In this document: positions 48,982 through 58,136 of the stretch, piece after piece
How the letters are laid out: every line of letters starts with the position of its first letter
How positions within the stretch are numbered: position 1 is the first letter of the stretch
Assembly (NCBI RefSeq): GCF_003028415.1
Contig: NZ_PYSV01000017.1
Coordinates: forward strand, 9,555-73,554
Direction: 5' to 3'
From: Deinococcus arcticus
GTDB taxonomy: Bacteria > Deinococcota > Deinococci > Deinococcales > Deinococcaceae
Length of the DNA: 64,000 bases
Translations under genes and position numbers: made by a program
The notes under the pieces: model-generated
Database searches by the model: none
What the model saw: only the letters and a program-made list of their open reading frames with translations
Told to the model about the DNA's origin: nothing

Positions 48982-50379
48982 TTAATCTGGCAGCAGTGAT
49001 CGCAGGCGTTCTGCTTTATCAGCTGGCGCCTGGGTGATGTCCCGGGTGACCAGCCGGACGACCGTCACCACGTCCAGCTGGCCCGCCAGGACCGCGGTCC
49101 GCAGGCGGTCCCGATCGAGAACGGAGAGCAGTGGCGTGACCCGGGCGAAGGTCAGCAGGCGCTCGAGTCGCGTGAGCTGCCGTTCCGGTGAGAGGGCCTG
49201 CAGTTCCTCAATCTGCTGCGCTTCAACTGTCGCCGCTTCCATGTCGCCCAGGACCTTCGCCGCCGGTGCCGGGCGGGGCTCGTCTGCCTGGACTGGCACC
49301 ACCTCGGCGTACCGCTCCGGGTGGATCAGCATGTCGCGCAGCAGGGCGCCCGCGTTCTGCTTCTTCCCCGGGTAGGCGTCGAACCGGCGCAGCGCGAGGT
49401 GAATGGGAACCGGATCAGGATGTTCGCTCAGGTATTTCCCGGCCACGGCCGGGTACATGCCCCGTTGCGTGAGGGCTTTGAGCAGGTCCGGGTCAGGCAA
49501 ACGGTCGGTCGGCGCGAACACGTAGGTCAGCTCCTGCGCCTTTCCTCGGCCGTTGACTTCGACGTCCAGCAGGATGCCGCGCTCCCGCAGCTCGTCATGC
49601 GCCGGCTGCAGCACCCGTCTGATCTTGTCCGGTTCGGTGCTGTAGATGCTCAGCCGCTCGCCCCATTCCAGCAGGTTGAGCGTCACCCGGTCCTGCGCGG
49701 ACCCGGAGTCCCAGCGTAGGGCGTCCAAGACGCGGTATACCGCCCGGACTGGTGGACTGCTGAGCTCCCGGTACAAGGTCAGGTCGAGCGGCTTGACGTA
49801 GCCCTCCCGGATGCTCCGCGCCACCTCGTCTGGCAGCCGGATCTCCAGGACGCTGCTCGCGTCGTACTCGTCCTCGCGGGTCGCCGTGACCTTCCAGAGG
49901 TAGTTGAACGTGGCGTCCATGTGGCGTTGCCGACCCTGTGACCACCAGCCCTGGGTGATCTGATAGCTCGTGCTCTGCAGGCGCCGCAGACACTGGCGCA
50001 CCTCGCGGTAGTAATGCGCGCTGCCGTGCAGCCCGGCGGCCAGCAGCAGCCGGTGCATGGACACGCGCACGGTCCCGTCTTCAGGGCACCCATCTTCGAG
50101 ATACAGATTGATGATGGCCACCATCACGTCGTTGTCCAGGCCGTGGGGCACCACGTGGCCGGTCAGCGCGGTGCAGGTGACCGTCACGGTCCGGTCACCA
50201 CTCTGGTACGTCCGGGTCCAGCTGGTATAGCTGGCCGGGACGCGGGATTGGGCGCTGATGAGTGAGAGCCGCGCGACGTTCAGTTCGTCATGACCGCTGT
50301 GGGTGCCGTCACCGAGGCGCAGCGGCAGCGGCACGTCGGCCGTCACATCCACCGCGCCTTTCCGGGAAGGCCGACTCAT
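48982..50379 (-). CDS. Plasmid replication initiator (RepA, RPA family)
   Basis: The 465-residue protein resembles the replication initiator A proteins of Deinococcus plasmids. Visible segments are YTSWTRTYQSGDRTVTVTC, HGLDNDVMVAIINLYLEDG, a winged-helix-like VRVSMHRLLLAAGLHG, and RLQSTSYQITQGWW. It should bind the iterons immediately downstream and recruit the host replisome. I start at ATG 50379 (MSRPSRKG); an in-frame GTG at 50412 is possible. Iterons lie after the 3' end of the gene rather than before it, so a separate promoter region at 50413-50872 must drive it. Confidence 0.85.
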   Translation of the reverse strand: MSRPSRKGAVDVTADVPLPLRLGDGTHSGHDELNVARLSLISAQSRVPASYTSWTRTYQSGDRTVTVTCTALTGHVVPHGLDNDVMVAIINLYLEDGCPEDGTVRVSMHRLLLAAGLHGSAHYYREVRQCLRRLQSTSYQITQGWWSQGRQRHMDATFNYLWKVTATREDEYDASSVLEIRLPDEVARSIREGYVKPLDLTLYRELSSPPVRAVYRVLDALRWDSGSAQDRVTLNLLEWGERLSIYSTEPDKIRRVLQPAHDELRERGILLDVEVNGRGKAQELTYVFAPTDRLPDPDLLKALTQRGMYPAVAGKYLSEHPDPVPIHLALRRFDAYPGKKQNAGALLRDMLIHPERYAEVVPVQADEPRPAPAAKVLGDMEAATVEAQQIEELQALSPERQLTRLERLLTFARVTPLLSVLDRDRLRTAVLAGQLDVVTVVRLVTRDITQAPADKAERLRSLLPD

Positions 50380-50412
50380 CGCGGTGGGGCTCCCACCGGC
50401 AGGGCAGAACAC

Positions 50413-50872
50413 AGAGCTCTCACAGGGCCTTCAGTGTACCGGTTCGGGCAGAGGCGAACCGCCCTTTTTACGAGGTTGATCTTCCCTCAGATGACCGCGA
50501 GGTCGTGTACGGCATGACCAAACGCGACTGAAAGACCTGTCAAATAGCCCATTTCCTCTGCTGTTGTTCCAGAAGTCATCCGATTGCCCCCTCCGCTGGG
50601 GGCCTCTGCACCGCTCAACACCGTGAAGGCCTTGAAGGATCACCAGGACAACGACTGACCCGCAACGTTTCCTGTCACGCGGTACCGGGCGCCCTGGCCC
50701 AGCCGGGCCGAGGGGCCCCCAATGAGCCCACCAGAAGTCGCTCGAGCCCTCGCTGAGTGACTTCGGCGACGACCCGGGCCGAACGCGTGACGATGTTGCT
50801 TCAAGGAAGGAGCCATATATGCACCGAGGGGCCCGGGGGTTGACGTGCATGGTACGGGACCCCCGAGTCACC
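50413..50872. other. Promoter-side region of rep, no gene seen
   Basis: These 460 bases lie between the start side of rep and the 3' end of the GIY-YIG gene. I find no convincing coding frame, iteron-like repeat or hairpin. A GGAAGGAGCC followed by ATG at 50819 opens a 59-codon plus-strand frame with no protein character. The rep promoter is expected near 50420-50480. Confidence 0.4.
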
Positions 50873-51895
50873 TCAGGGAGATGCCCCTTCATGGTTTCCA
50901 CCCTGTTCCAGGCCCATGGACGGCAAAGCCAGCTCGAGCGCCTCCATCGCAGCGTCGGCCAGTTGCGGGTGGTGTGAGCCTGGCCAGTAGGTCGCGCCAC
51001 GCCGCATCAGTCGGAGGTTCAGCAGGGCCATCGCCCGGGTCGTTGGCCCTGCAGAGATCAGGAAGGCTGCATGATCTTTCCCAAATGCCCGCACCTCCGT
51101 CTGGTCATGTCCTCCAGGCTGATAGCGGTGGCCAGTCACCTCGTATTCTCCCTCTTCGAGCTGGGCCTGCCAGTCGCTTCCGAGATGCTCGGCCAGTGGG
51201 GAGACCGCCAGGTGGATGCTCACCTCCAGGCCGCTCTGGTGGCCGTAGATGGAAAAGGTCTCCTGCATGTTCAGGTTGACCCGGCAGTACAGGGTGGCCT
51301 CCCTCCCCGGGCCGTAGGGCAGGCACGTGACGGTCCAGAAGGCCTGCTCGGTCCGCCGTGGGAACGGCACCGTGGCCTGCAGGTACAGCCCCAGCAGCAC
51401 CAGGGCGTCGTGCGCGTGAGGCAGCGTCATGAACTGGTCGAACTTCCGGCGTTGACGCCGTCTGAGCGATTCGTCGTGCACATGAGGCGGGTCATCCTGC
51501 AGTTCGGCCTCGCCCTGGGCCCAGGTCTGCTGCTCCTGAGAGGTCACGACCTCGTCGAATGGCCGCCCCCCCCGGACGACACTCATGTGCGTGAAGTTCC
51601 TCAGCAGCATTCCTCCGGCTTCTAGGCTGTGGATACAGCGCTGCTCCTGCGCATCGAGGTCGTCCCTGGGAACGGCCTTGAACGTGATCCCTGTGAGGTC
51701 CGCATAGGTCTTGCGGTGCTGCAGGTAGCGCTTCGTGACGTCGACAGCCTGACCAGCGTAACGTTCCCCATCGGCGAAGCCCAGGACGTACAGGCCGCAC
51801 CGCTGGCCGGCCGGGTACAGCCCGGCGATTGATGCCTTCCCGGACACGTCCTGCCAGTCGGGGAAGCCGAGCTCCTGCAGCAGGTGGTCAGGCAC
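50873..51895 (-). CDS. GIY-YIG-like nuclease-domain protein
   Basis: The 340-residue protein has a GIY-YIG-like N-terminal domain: CGLYVLGFADGERYAGQAVDV with the paired (G)LYVLG and RYAGQ strands, then KRYLQHR and EAGGMLLRNF. The usual YIG is YAG here, while the paralogue at 19753-21545 has YIG. Arg and Glu candidates of the active site (KRYLQHR, EQRCIHSLEAGG) are present. The C-terminal 200 residues are a second, unassigned domain with YCRVNLNMQETFSIYG. It is the last gene of a four-gene operon with overlapping ends. Confidence 0.78.
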   Translation of the reverse strand: MPDHLLQELGFPDWQDVSGKASIAGLYPAGQRCGLYVLGFADGERYAGQAVDVTKRYLQHRKTYADLTGITFKAVPRDDLDAQEQRCIHSLEAGGMLLRNFTHMSVVRGGRPFDEVVTSQEQQTWAQGEAELQDDPPHVHDESLRRRQRRKFDQFMTLPHAHDALVLLGLYLQATVPFPRRTEQAFWTVTCLPYGPGREATLYCRVNLNMQETFSIYGHQSGLEVSIHLAVSPLAEHLGSDWQAQLEEGEYEVTGHRYQPGGHDQTEVRAFGKDHAAFLISAGPTTRAMALLNLRLMRRGATYWPGSHHPQLADAAMEALELALPSMGLEQGGNHEGASP

Positions 51896-52136
51896 CGGTT
51901 GTCCTCCGGACGGTCCGGCCGTCCCTGCCGAAGAGCCGCTCGCCAGAGGCGAGCACAGCGTTCCGGTCGGGGTACATCCAGGCCTTCAGGCGTGCGTTCA
52001 GTTCGGAACGGACGCCCCGGCACTCCTGCAGCGCCGTCGCCAGGATCTCGTCGCGTGGTTGGCCCCACGTCCGTTCGAGAGCGATCAGGCGCACCCAGGC
52101 CTCTCTGTCCGAATCCAACAGTTGCTTCGCGTTCAT
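51888..52136 (-). CDS. Small protein of unknown function in the hydrolase-GIY-YIG operon
   Basis: I do not recognise this 82-residue protein. It starts MNAKQLLDSDREAW, is helical and charged, and ends RTVRRTTGA. ATG at 52136 has an AAGGAG just upstream inside the previous gene and forms an ATGA overlap with its stop. It overlaps the next gene by eight bases. Its strict coupling argues that it is real and part of the same complex. Confidence 0.65.
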   Translation of the reverse strand: MNAKQLLDSDREAWVRLIALERTWGQPRDEILATALQECRGVRSELNARLKAWMYPDRNAVLASGERLFGRDGRTVRRTTGA

Positions 52137-52765
52137 TTTCTCCTTCCTTTCTCTTTCGTCCAGGTGCCGTCCTTGACCGGCTTCAGGTCTTTGACGGATG
52201 GCACGTAGAGGTAGACCCAACACGGCACGGCGGACTGGTCGGGGTCGTCCGTGGCGCTCAGGGCAACACTGCGGTGGCGGCGGAACAGCGGTGGGTTGTC
52301 ATTGACCCCTTCGATCACGTCGAAGGTCTGCAGCGCCTTGCGGATGGTCAGATCGGTGAACTCGTAGACCACGCCGTGCACCAGGTCCCGGGGATCATCG
52401 CTGCGGACCAGACAGGGGTAGTCCATTCCGCTGTCATAGAGACGGTACCCAGCCACAAAGGCGGGTTGGTGCCCTTCCGGCAGGTTGCCCTCGACGATGC
52501 CGGCGCGCAGGAAGCCAGGTTTCATGCTGCCGTAGGTAAAGAAGTGTCTCGGAAAGTCGCCGGTTTCCGGCGACCCGAAGGTGACGGTCAGCCCCACGGT
52601 CTCGACGATGCGGGCGACGCCAGGCGGGACGAGCTGAATCTTGCCGGCCTCCACAGAGCTCACGTACTGGCGGGTGACGCCGGCTTTGCTGGCGACCTCC
52701 TGCAGGGTGAGTCCCAGCAGTTCACGCCGCGCCCGGATCTGCTGGCCGTCGAGCTGAACGCTCAC
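52133..52765 (-). CDS. XRE helix-turn-helix fused to gamma-glutamylcyclotransferase-like domain
   Basis: The 210-residue protein has an XRE HTH in residues 6-62 (IRARRELLGLTLQEVASKAGVTRQYVSSVEAGK) followed by a GGCT/AIG2-like fold: FFTYGSMKPGFL near residue 79, YRLYDSGMDYP, and ALQTFDVIEGVND...FRRH, with the Glu expected to act as the catalytic base in gamma-glutamyl cyclotransferases. GTG at 52765 forms a GTGA overlap with the upstream stop. Such a fusion could be a transcription factor that senses, or edits, a gamma-glutamyl compound. The operator is probably at 53379-53436. HTH-GGCT fusions are not a standard family I can name. Confidence 0.8.
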   Translation of the reverse strand: MSVQLDGQQIRARRELLGLTLQEVASKAGVTRQYVSSVEAGKIQLVPPGVARIVETVGLTVTFGSPETGDFPRHFFTYGSMKPGFLRAGIVEGNLPEGHQPAFVAGYRLYDSGMDYPCLVRSDDPRDLVHGVVYEFTDLTIRKALQTFDVIEGVNDNPPLFRRHRSVALSATDDPDQSAVPCWVYLYVPSVKDLKPVKDGTWTKEKGRRK

Positions 52766-53376
52766 GCCGCACCTGCCAGCCACCAGTCGAAGAGCCTGAG
52801 CCAGGAGGGATTCTCGTGAATCAGGGTTTCCGGATGGAACTGGACACCGATGGCGCCGGCTCGGAACCAGGCTTCGGGGAGCCCGTCGGCGGCGCGGCCG
52901 ATGACCTCGAGTCCATCGCCGAGACGATCGATGCCCTGGTGGTGGGTCGAATTGACCTGAGTGCGGTCGCCGAGGTGACGGGCGCCTGTTCCGCTGAAGG
53001 CGACGGAATGCACCGGGAGATGACCCTGGCCACGCTCAGTGGCGAGGTCCTGGTAGAGGGTGCCGTTCAGCGCGACGTTGAGGAGCTGCGCGCCACGGCA
53101 CAAACCAAGAAAGGGCAGCCTGGCGCCGAGCAACCCGTGCATGAGGTCCAGATCACGGGCGTCGCGCGCCTTGTTCACGTGACGGCAGGCGCGGTCTTCC
53201 TGCCCGTAGAGCTCAGGATTCAGGTCGGGCCCACCGCCCGCAAGCACCGCATCGACCTCACTCAATTGCAAGTGTGACTTGACGTGAGTGAGTCGGCTGT
53301 CCGGGTAGTAATGATGAAAGATCCGCTCGATGTCGGCAATCCTGCTGCTCTCGAAGACCCCAACGCGCAATTTCAT
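52762..53376 (-). CDS. Class I glutamine amidotransferase-like hydrolase (peptidase C26)
   Basis: The 204-residue protein has a complete catalytic triad: C93 in FLGLCRGAQLLN, H181 and E183 in VQFHPET. GGGPDLNPELYG and the LNGTLYQDLATE motif match gamma-glutamyl-gamma-aminobutyrate hydrolases (PuuD-like). It should cleave a gamma-glutamyl bond in a small molecule or peptide. I start at ATG 53376 (MKLRVGVFES), which lies exactly seven bases after a consensus promoter, so the transcript is leaderless. It is the first gene of the four-gene operon. Confidence 0.85.
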   Translation of the reverse strand: MKLRVGVFESSRIADIERIFHHYYPDSRLTHVKSHLQLSEVDAVLAGGGPDLNPELYGQEDRACRHVNKARDARDLDLMHGLLGARLPFLGLCRGAQLLNVALNGTLYQDLATERGQGHLPVHSVAFSGTGARHLGDRTQVNSTHHQGIDRLGDGLEVIGRAADGLPEAWFRAGAIGVQFHPETLIHENPSWLRLFDWWLAGAA

Positions 53377-53378
53377 GG

Positions 53379-53412
53379 TTGACACTTTAGGCCACGTGCA
53401 GAGACGTGTCAA
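53379..53412 (-). promoter_or_regulatory. Consensus promoter with overlapping inverted repeat
   Basis: On the minus strand, TTGACA (53412-53407), a 17-base spacer and TAAAGT (53389-53384) precede the ATG at 53376 by seven bases. This is the best promoter in the window. The -35 is part of an inverted repeat TTGACAC/GTGTCAA (53412-53406 and 53385-53379) that spans the promoter, an ideal operator for the HTH-GGCT regulator. TGTCAAGTG also occurs again at 53491. Confidence 0.8.
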
Positions 53413-53423
53413 GTGAAGATTTC

Positions 53424-53436
53424 AAAGATACTCTTT
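53424..53436. promoter_or_regulatory. Small inverted repeat, candidate operator
   Basis: AAAGA-TAC-TCTTT forms a 5-base-arm inverted repeat just upstream of the -35. It could help control the four-gene operon. Short palindromes arise by chance, so this is weak. Confidence 0.3.
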
Positions 53437-53890
53437 AAATGCTGATGTTTGTGCGCTCAGACGCACTGATCCTTCCTTCAGACGCAGATTTGTCAAGTGT
53501 CAGTTTCCGCGCAGCTCTATTCGCAAGGAGGCACAGGCCGCTCTCTGGACATGGGTCCTGGAGCTGGTGGGCCCCTTAAATCGGACCGGATCTGCGGTAT
53601 CCAGTCAGCACGGATTGGCGTTACCCGCAGGCGCCACCGGCTCAGCGGGCCAGCCCCATTCAGACAAAAGGACGGCCCCATCGCGGATCCCTGCCTCCTC
53701 CCCCGAGTGACGCACCTGAAGAAAACAACTCAGGGAGCTTCGGTGAAAATGCTGCGCCGTCCTGTCGGTGCCGGTTGTATTCATCCTGTCTGCGTCGGTG
53801 GACGACTCACTTCCTGGCGGACTGCTCCCTGGTCTCTCTGATTCTTATCACCGTTGACAAACCGTTCTTGACGGCCCCCTGAGAAAGAAA
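53437..53890. other. Intergenic region, no gene seen
   Basis: These 454 bases contain a second copy of the TGTCAAGTG motif (53491-53500), which might be another operator site. Open frames here lack protein character. Nothing else is recognised. Confidence 0.4.
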
Positions 53891-53891
53891 G

Positions 53892-53917
53892 GCCCGTGCC
53901 ACGAGAGTGGCACGGGC
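53892..53917 (-). terminator. Rho-independent terminator
   Basis: A perfect 11-base stem (GCCCGTGCCAC with GTGGCACGGGC) and GAGA loop is followed on the minus strand by TTTCTTTCTC. It lies 37 bases after the stop of the MbcA-like gene. Confidence 0.85.
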
Positions 53918-53953
53918 AACCGGAAGGTCAGACGGCATGAGGACGGCCGCTCC

Positions 53954-54403
53954 CTATTCGTCCAGGTCGATCTCAGGCTGAGGCAGGCTTGCCGCCAGCG
54001 CCCGCGCTTCAGCTGAAGCGCTGAACTGGCCAGTGAGATCGCTGAGGAGCAGGCGATGCGTGTCGAGCAGCGCTGGGGTCCCGCCGTCGAGGACGTACGC
54101 CAGCGGCGTCTGGCCTTCAAAGGGCGCCCGTCCGTTCGGACGCCCGAACCACCCGCCTGCTGAATGGTCGGCGTACAACGTCCGCAGGGCCGTTGCGATC
54201 TCCACGCTCAAACGCAGACGGGTCAGCTGCTCTGGGGAAAGGTTGAGCGGGAGCGGGGCCTGCAGCGCGCGCCGGAGCGTGTGACGCTCCAGCCCCAGGA
54301 GCTGCGCCTGCTGAGGCTGTGTCAGACCGACGGCCGTCAGCAGCTCAAGCACCAGCGACAGGGTGGCAATCGGGAGGGCTGAACTGCCGGCGGTGTGTGC
54401 CAT
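53954..54403 (-). CDS. MbcA/ParS/Xre-type (DUF2384) antitoxin-like protein without its toxin
   Basis: The 149-residue protein has an N-terminal Xre-like helix-turn-helix region (TQPQQAQLLGLERHTLRRAL) and a C-terminal DUF2384 domain with WFGRPNGRAPFEGQTPLAYVL. Such proteins usually pair with RES-domain or COG5654-type toxins. No RES toxin is next to it; the neighbour upstream is a TnpB-like protein. ATG at 54403 follows AAAGGA. It and the TnpB-like gene form a unit between two terminators. It may act as a repressor or as a counter-toxin to something elsewhere. Confidence 0.75.
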   Translation of the reverse strand: MAHTAGSSALPIATLSLVLELLTAVGLTQPQQAQLLGLERHTLRRALQAPLPLNLSPEQLTRLRLSVEIATALRTLYADHSAGGWFGRPNGRAPFEGQTPLAYVLDGGTPALLDTHRLLLSDLTGQFSASAEARALAASLPQPEIDLDE

Positions 54404-54491
54404 GACTGTTCCTTTTGAGCCCTGAAGAGGCAAACCATAACGCTTGGCCTGTGGCGCCCGCACACGGGGTTTGCGGTCACGGCCGTGGCGC

Positions 54492-55622
54492 TCACTCAGA
54501 CTGGTAGGTGCCGCTGCGCCGCTTCGCTTCTTGACCGGCGCGGCGCAGGGAACGGACTCGGCGCATCGGCAGGACACCGAAGCGGGCCAACCCCCGGTCA
54601 AGGATGTTGAATGCCGCGTTGGTGTCCGCGTGCTGCTGCCCGTCACACTCAGGGCAGAAGAACTGTCTCCCCAGACGTTTGCCGATCGTATGGATATGGA
54701 GATGGCACAGGCGGCTCGTCCCACGCGCACTGACCCGCTTGAACGGCACACCGGCCCGGTACAGCCCTTGTGGGAGCCAAGCGAAGTGGAAGTCGAAGGT
54801 CGCCTGCAGGCGGCCATTGGCCACAAACCCGCCCCACATGCCCTCGAGGGTCAGGGCCTCGGCGTAGACCGTCCGGCCATGCTCGGCGAGATACCGGATT
54901 GCGGCTTCGGCCTCTGCACGCCCGACCGCGTAGGTCAGCATGCGCAGCACCCACCGTTCTGCTTCCTCGTAGTCACGGCGGCGGCGCAGGTCATCCAGCA
55001 AGGGAAAGTGCTGGCCACCGAATCCCAGAACGCGGCGGTCCCCGCCGGCCGCGCACACCACCGGTGAGCTGCCCAGGTCGACCCCAAAGGTCGTCCGGAC
55101 GGGCGCGGACAGAAGGTCGGCACTCGGATTCAGCTCGCAGCCGAGTGCGGTGAACCAGTGGCCCTCATCCGTCCGGATGAAGCGGGTCTGGTCGGGCCGC
55201 CAGCTGGCCAAGAACCCACTTGAGGGGTTCACGAGTTGTGCCGGCTGCTCGCTCCGGAGCCCACCGGCGACGACCGCTGACAGCTGCCGTCTGAAGGCGT
55301 CAACGCCGGTGTCCGGGTCATGCAGCGCCTGCAGGAGGGCGTCCAGCCCCTCGTACTGCCGGAAGAGTGGGGAGGCCGCGACCACCGCGATCAGCGGCGC
55401 TGAAGGCAGGGCAAAGACGTCTGTGCGGAGCACGTGCTCACCGACCTGCAGGTGATGCGCGTCGAGGGCCGTCACCTGCAATCCTGCGGGCAGGTCGAAG
55501 ATGCGGCCTTTGGGGCCGTGCGTGCTGGCTTCCGAGGACCGACCCTCGAACAGGCTCTCGAGGAGTGGGTAGCTGGACGTGTGGTTGCGAGTGATGAATC
55601 TGTCGGGATCGTGAAAAGCCAT
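54492..55622 (-). CDS. TnpB-like RuvC nuclease without TnpA
   Basis: The 376-residue protein has the three RuvC motifs of TnpB: FGVDLGSS (Asp), EALTLEGMW (Glu) and HADTNAAFNIL (Asp). All three acidic residues are present. The zinc knuckle between motifs II and III is altered: the first pair is CxxH (CHLH) instead of CxxC, the second is CPEC. No TnpA and no clear transposon ends are seen. Start at ATG 55622 follows AAGGA. TnpB proteins are RNA-guided nucleases; their guide is normally encoded at the 3' end of the gene, here near 54404-54560. Confidence 0.8.
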   Translation of the reverse strand: MAFHDPDRFITRNHTSSYPLLESLFEGRSSEASTHGPKGRIFDLPAGLQVTALDAHHLQVGEHVLRTDVFALPSAPLIAVVAASPLFRQYEGLDALLQALHDPDTGVDAFRRQLSAVVAGGLRSEQPAQLVNPSSGFLASWRPDQTRFIRTDEGHWFTALGCELNPSADLLSAPVRTTFGVDLGSSPVVCAAGGDRRVLGFGGQHFPLLDDLRRRRDYEEAERWVLRMLTYAVGRAEAEAAIRYLAEHGRTVYAEALTLEGMWGGFVANGRLQATFDFHFAWLPQGLYRAGVPFKRVSARGTSRLCHLHIHTIGKRLGRQFFCPECDGQQHADTNAAFNILDRGLARFGVLPMRRVRSLRRAGQEAKRRSGTYQSE

Positions 55623-55700
55623 GTTGGTGGTCCTTGAAGTGGCGAGAACGGCGTCACGCGGTGTCGGCTGACGGCCAAACTTCTGTTTGACCCACACCAA

Positions 55701-55724
55701 AACCGCCCCTGGCCAGGGGCGGTT
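55701..55724 (-). terminator. 24-base perfect palindrome, probable minus-strand terminator
   Basis: AACCGCCCCTGG and its exact complement form a perfect palindrome. On the minus strand it is followed by TTTTGG. It insulates the TnpB-like gene from leftward transcription coming from the parAB region. It could also be a protein-binding site. Confidence 0.6.
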
Positions 55725-56343
55725 CTCACGAGAAGATGGCTACTGAACTGCGTGGATGCTCTGTGTTCACCGCACCGGATGCGGAGCCCAGCTGCTTTCC
55801 TGCTCGTTCTGGCTGCGCTTCAGGGCGTGTGGATGAAATGGAGCGGCTACATCGAGGGCGCCTCAGTGACATTGAGCGGAAAAAGGAGGCAGCAACCAAC
55901 CGACGCCTGTTGGTCCTCGTCGGCGATGCCGTCCCCGTCACAGCCGAGATGTGGGCGGTCGCCAGGTTGGCCCGTGCGCAGGAGCATCTCGCCGGCGCAC
56001 AACGGCGGAAGTGCGGCGCTGAAGTGGAGAGAGGCGCGAGCGCCATGACCGGAGTGTCTGCGCCCTTCTCTGTGGTCATGACGTTCTGGCCAGGAAACGT
56101 ACCTACTGGCCGCTCTCCTCGTACGAACCGAGCAGGACGTTTCCCAGGAAGGAGAACAGGCTGGAAGTTGCGTGAGCCCACAGGAGGAGGTGACAGGAAC
56201 CGCACGGAGGAGCGATTGGCCGTGAATGCACGCGGCATTCCAGGTGCCCCCTCGAGGGCGGCCAACCTCCTGCGCCAGAGATTGAGGCGGTGCCCGCGTC
56301 GAGACGCGTCTGCCTGGGGTAGGGCACAGTGTAGGCTGACCCT
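55725..56343. other. Region upstream of parA, no secure gene
   Basis: A plus-strand frame (55736-56356) contains a protein-like middle (MERLHRGRLSDIERKKEAATNRR near 55850-56040) but its ends do not look coding and it overlaps the parA start. The minus strand is also open without protein character. A short palindrome AGACGCGTCT (56302-56311) and TAGGCT (56332-56337, six bases before the parA ATG) are candidate operator and -10 elements of a leaderless parAB promoter. Confidence 0.35.
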
Positions 56344-57101
56344 ATGCAGGTGTTAACGGTTTTCAATCACGCCGGCGGAGCGGGCAAGACGAGCATCGTG
56401 CGTGACGTGGGGTTCGAGTTGGCGCAACAGGGGCTCAGGGTGCTGCTGATCGATCTGGATCCACAGGCCAACCTGACCGCGTGGCTGGGCGTGGCCGAGC
56501 CCTCGCTTGAGCAAACGGTGTTTGACCTGGCGACCGAAGGGGCACCTCTCCCCCATCCCATTCCAGTGCACGGGCTGCATCTTGTGCCTTCGCAGGTTGA
56601 CCTGGCGCTGGCCGAAACCGGAATGTTGGGTGTGCCGGGATCGCAGCTTTTCCTGCAACAGGCACTTCGGGACGTGGCGGAGCAGTACGACCTGGTCATG
56701 ATCGACAGCCCGCCCAGCGTCGGGCAGCTGGCAATTCTGGGCGCTGCCGCTGCTGACCGCCTCATCGTGCCCATTCCGACCCGGACCAAGGGCCTGAACG
56801 CATTGCCTGGACTGCAAAAGGCCACAGGCCTGTACCGGCGCCTGCGTCCAGGGCTGGGTGTGGCGCTGTACGTCCCGACCATGTACGACGCGCGGCGCAC
56901 GCATGACCGGGAGGTGCTGTCGTACCTGCAGGCGCACCTGACGCCGTTGGCAGATCCGGTTCCGGAGCGCGCTGCGGTCTGGTTGGACAGCACGATGGCG
57001 GGGGAGCCGGTCGGGCGGTATAAGGCCGGTTCACCTGCACATCAGGACGTTCTGCGCCTGACGGCGCAGGTGGCGCAGGCGATCGGCGTCGAGGTGACGG
57101 C

Positions 57102-57105
<4 letters not shown>
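56344..57105 (+). CDS. parA: ParA-type partition ATPase
   Basis: The 253-residue protein has the deviant Walker A of Par[12 protein letters not shown] (residues 8-18), then [17 protein letters not shown], and [12 protein letters not shown] as Walker A' and B. The usual signature lysine of KGGxGKT is Ala here (xHAGGAGKT), which I recall from other Deinococcus ParA proteins. Length matches small ParA without an N-terminal HTH (type Ib/III-like size). It should move plasmid copies with ParB. Its stop overlaps the parB GTG by four bases. Confidence 0.93.
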
Positions 57106-57986
<881 letters not shown>

Positions 57987-57990
57987 CCCT

Positions 57991-58006
57991 CTCGTACCGG
58001 TACGAG
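57991..58006. promoter_or_regulatory. Perfect 16-base palindrome, candidate parS site
   Basis: CTCGTACCGGTACGAG is a perfect palindrome four bases after the parB stop. ParB sites are 14-16-base palindromes usually near parAB, so it is a good candidate. I did not see another exact copy, but I could not search every position systematically. Confidence 0.5.
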
Positions 58007-58029
58007 AACGCCCCCGCCGGGGCGTTTTT
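58007..58029 (+). terminator. Rho-independent terminator of parAB
   Basis: Stem AACGCCCC/GGGGCGTT with loop CGCC is followed by TTT. It abuts the palindrome and ends the parAB transcript. Confidence 0.85.
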
Positions 58030-58136
58030 GCCGTCCCACAGCACCGATAGACTAAGTGGCCGCGCAGAGGAGTGAGAGACGGCGGACCCTGGGGGCGGCC
58101 TGCGGGGGAGGGAAGAGCACCACCCACTCTCTGGGA

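Noticed and set aside
50819..50998. Small frame after a GGAAGGAG site
   Set aside because: 59 codons without protein character, overlapping the end of the GIY-YIG gene on the other strand.
54404..54491. Guide RNA (omegaRNA) for the TnpB-like protein
   Set aside because: This is the expected place, but I could not identify a defined scaffold or a transposon right end, so no feature is claimed.
55736..56356. Possible 206-residue gene before parA
   Set aside because: Only a short middle segment looks protein-like, the ends do not, no ribosome-binding site is seen and it runs into the parA start.
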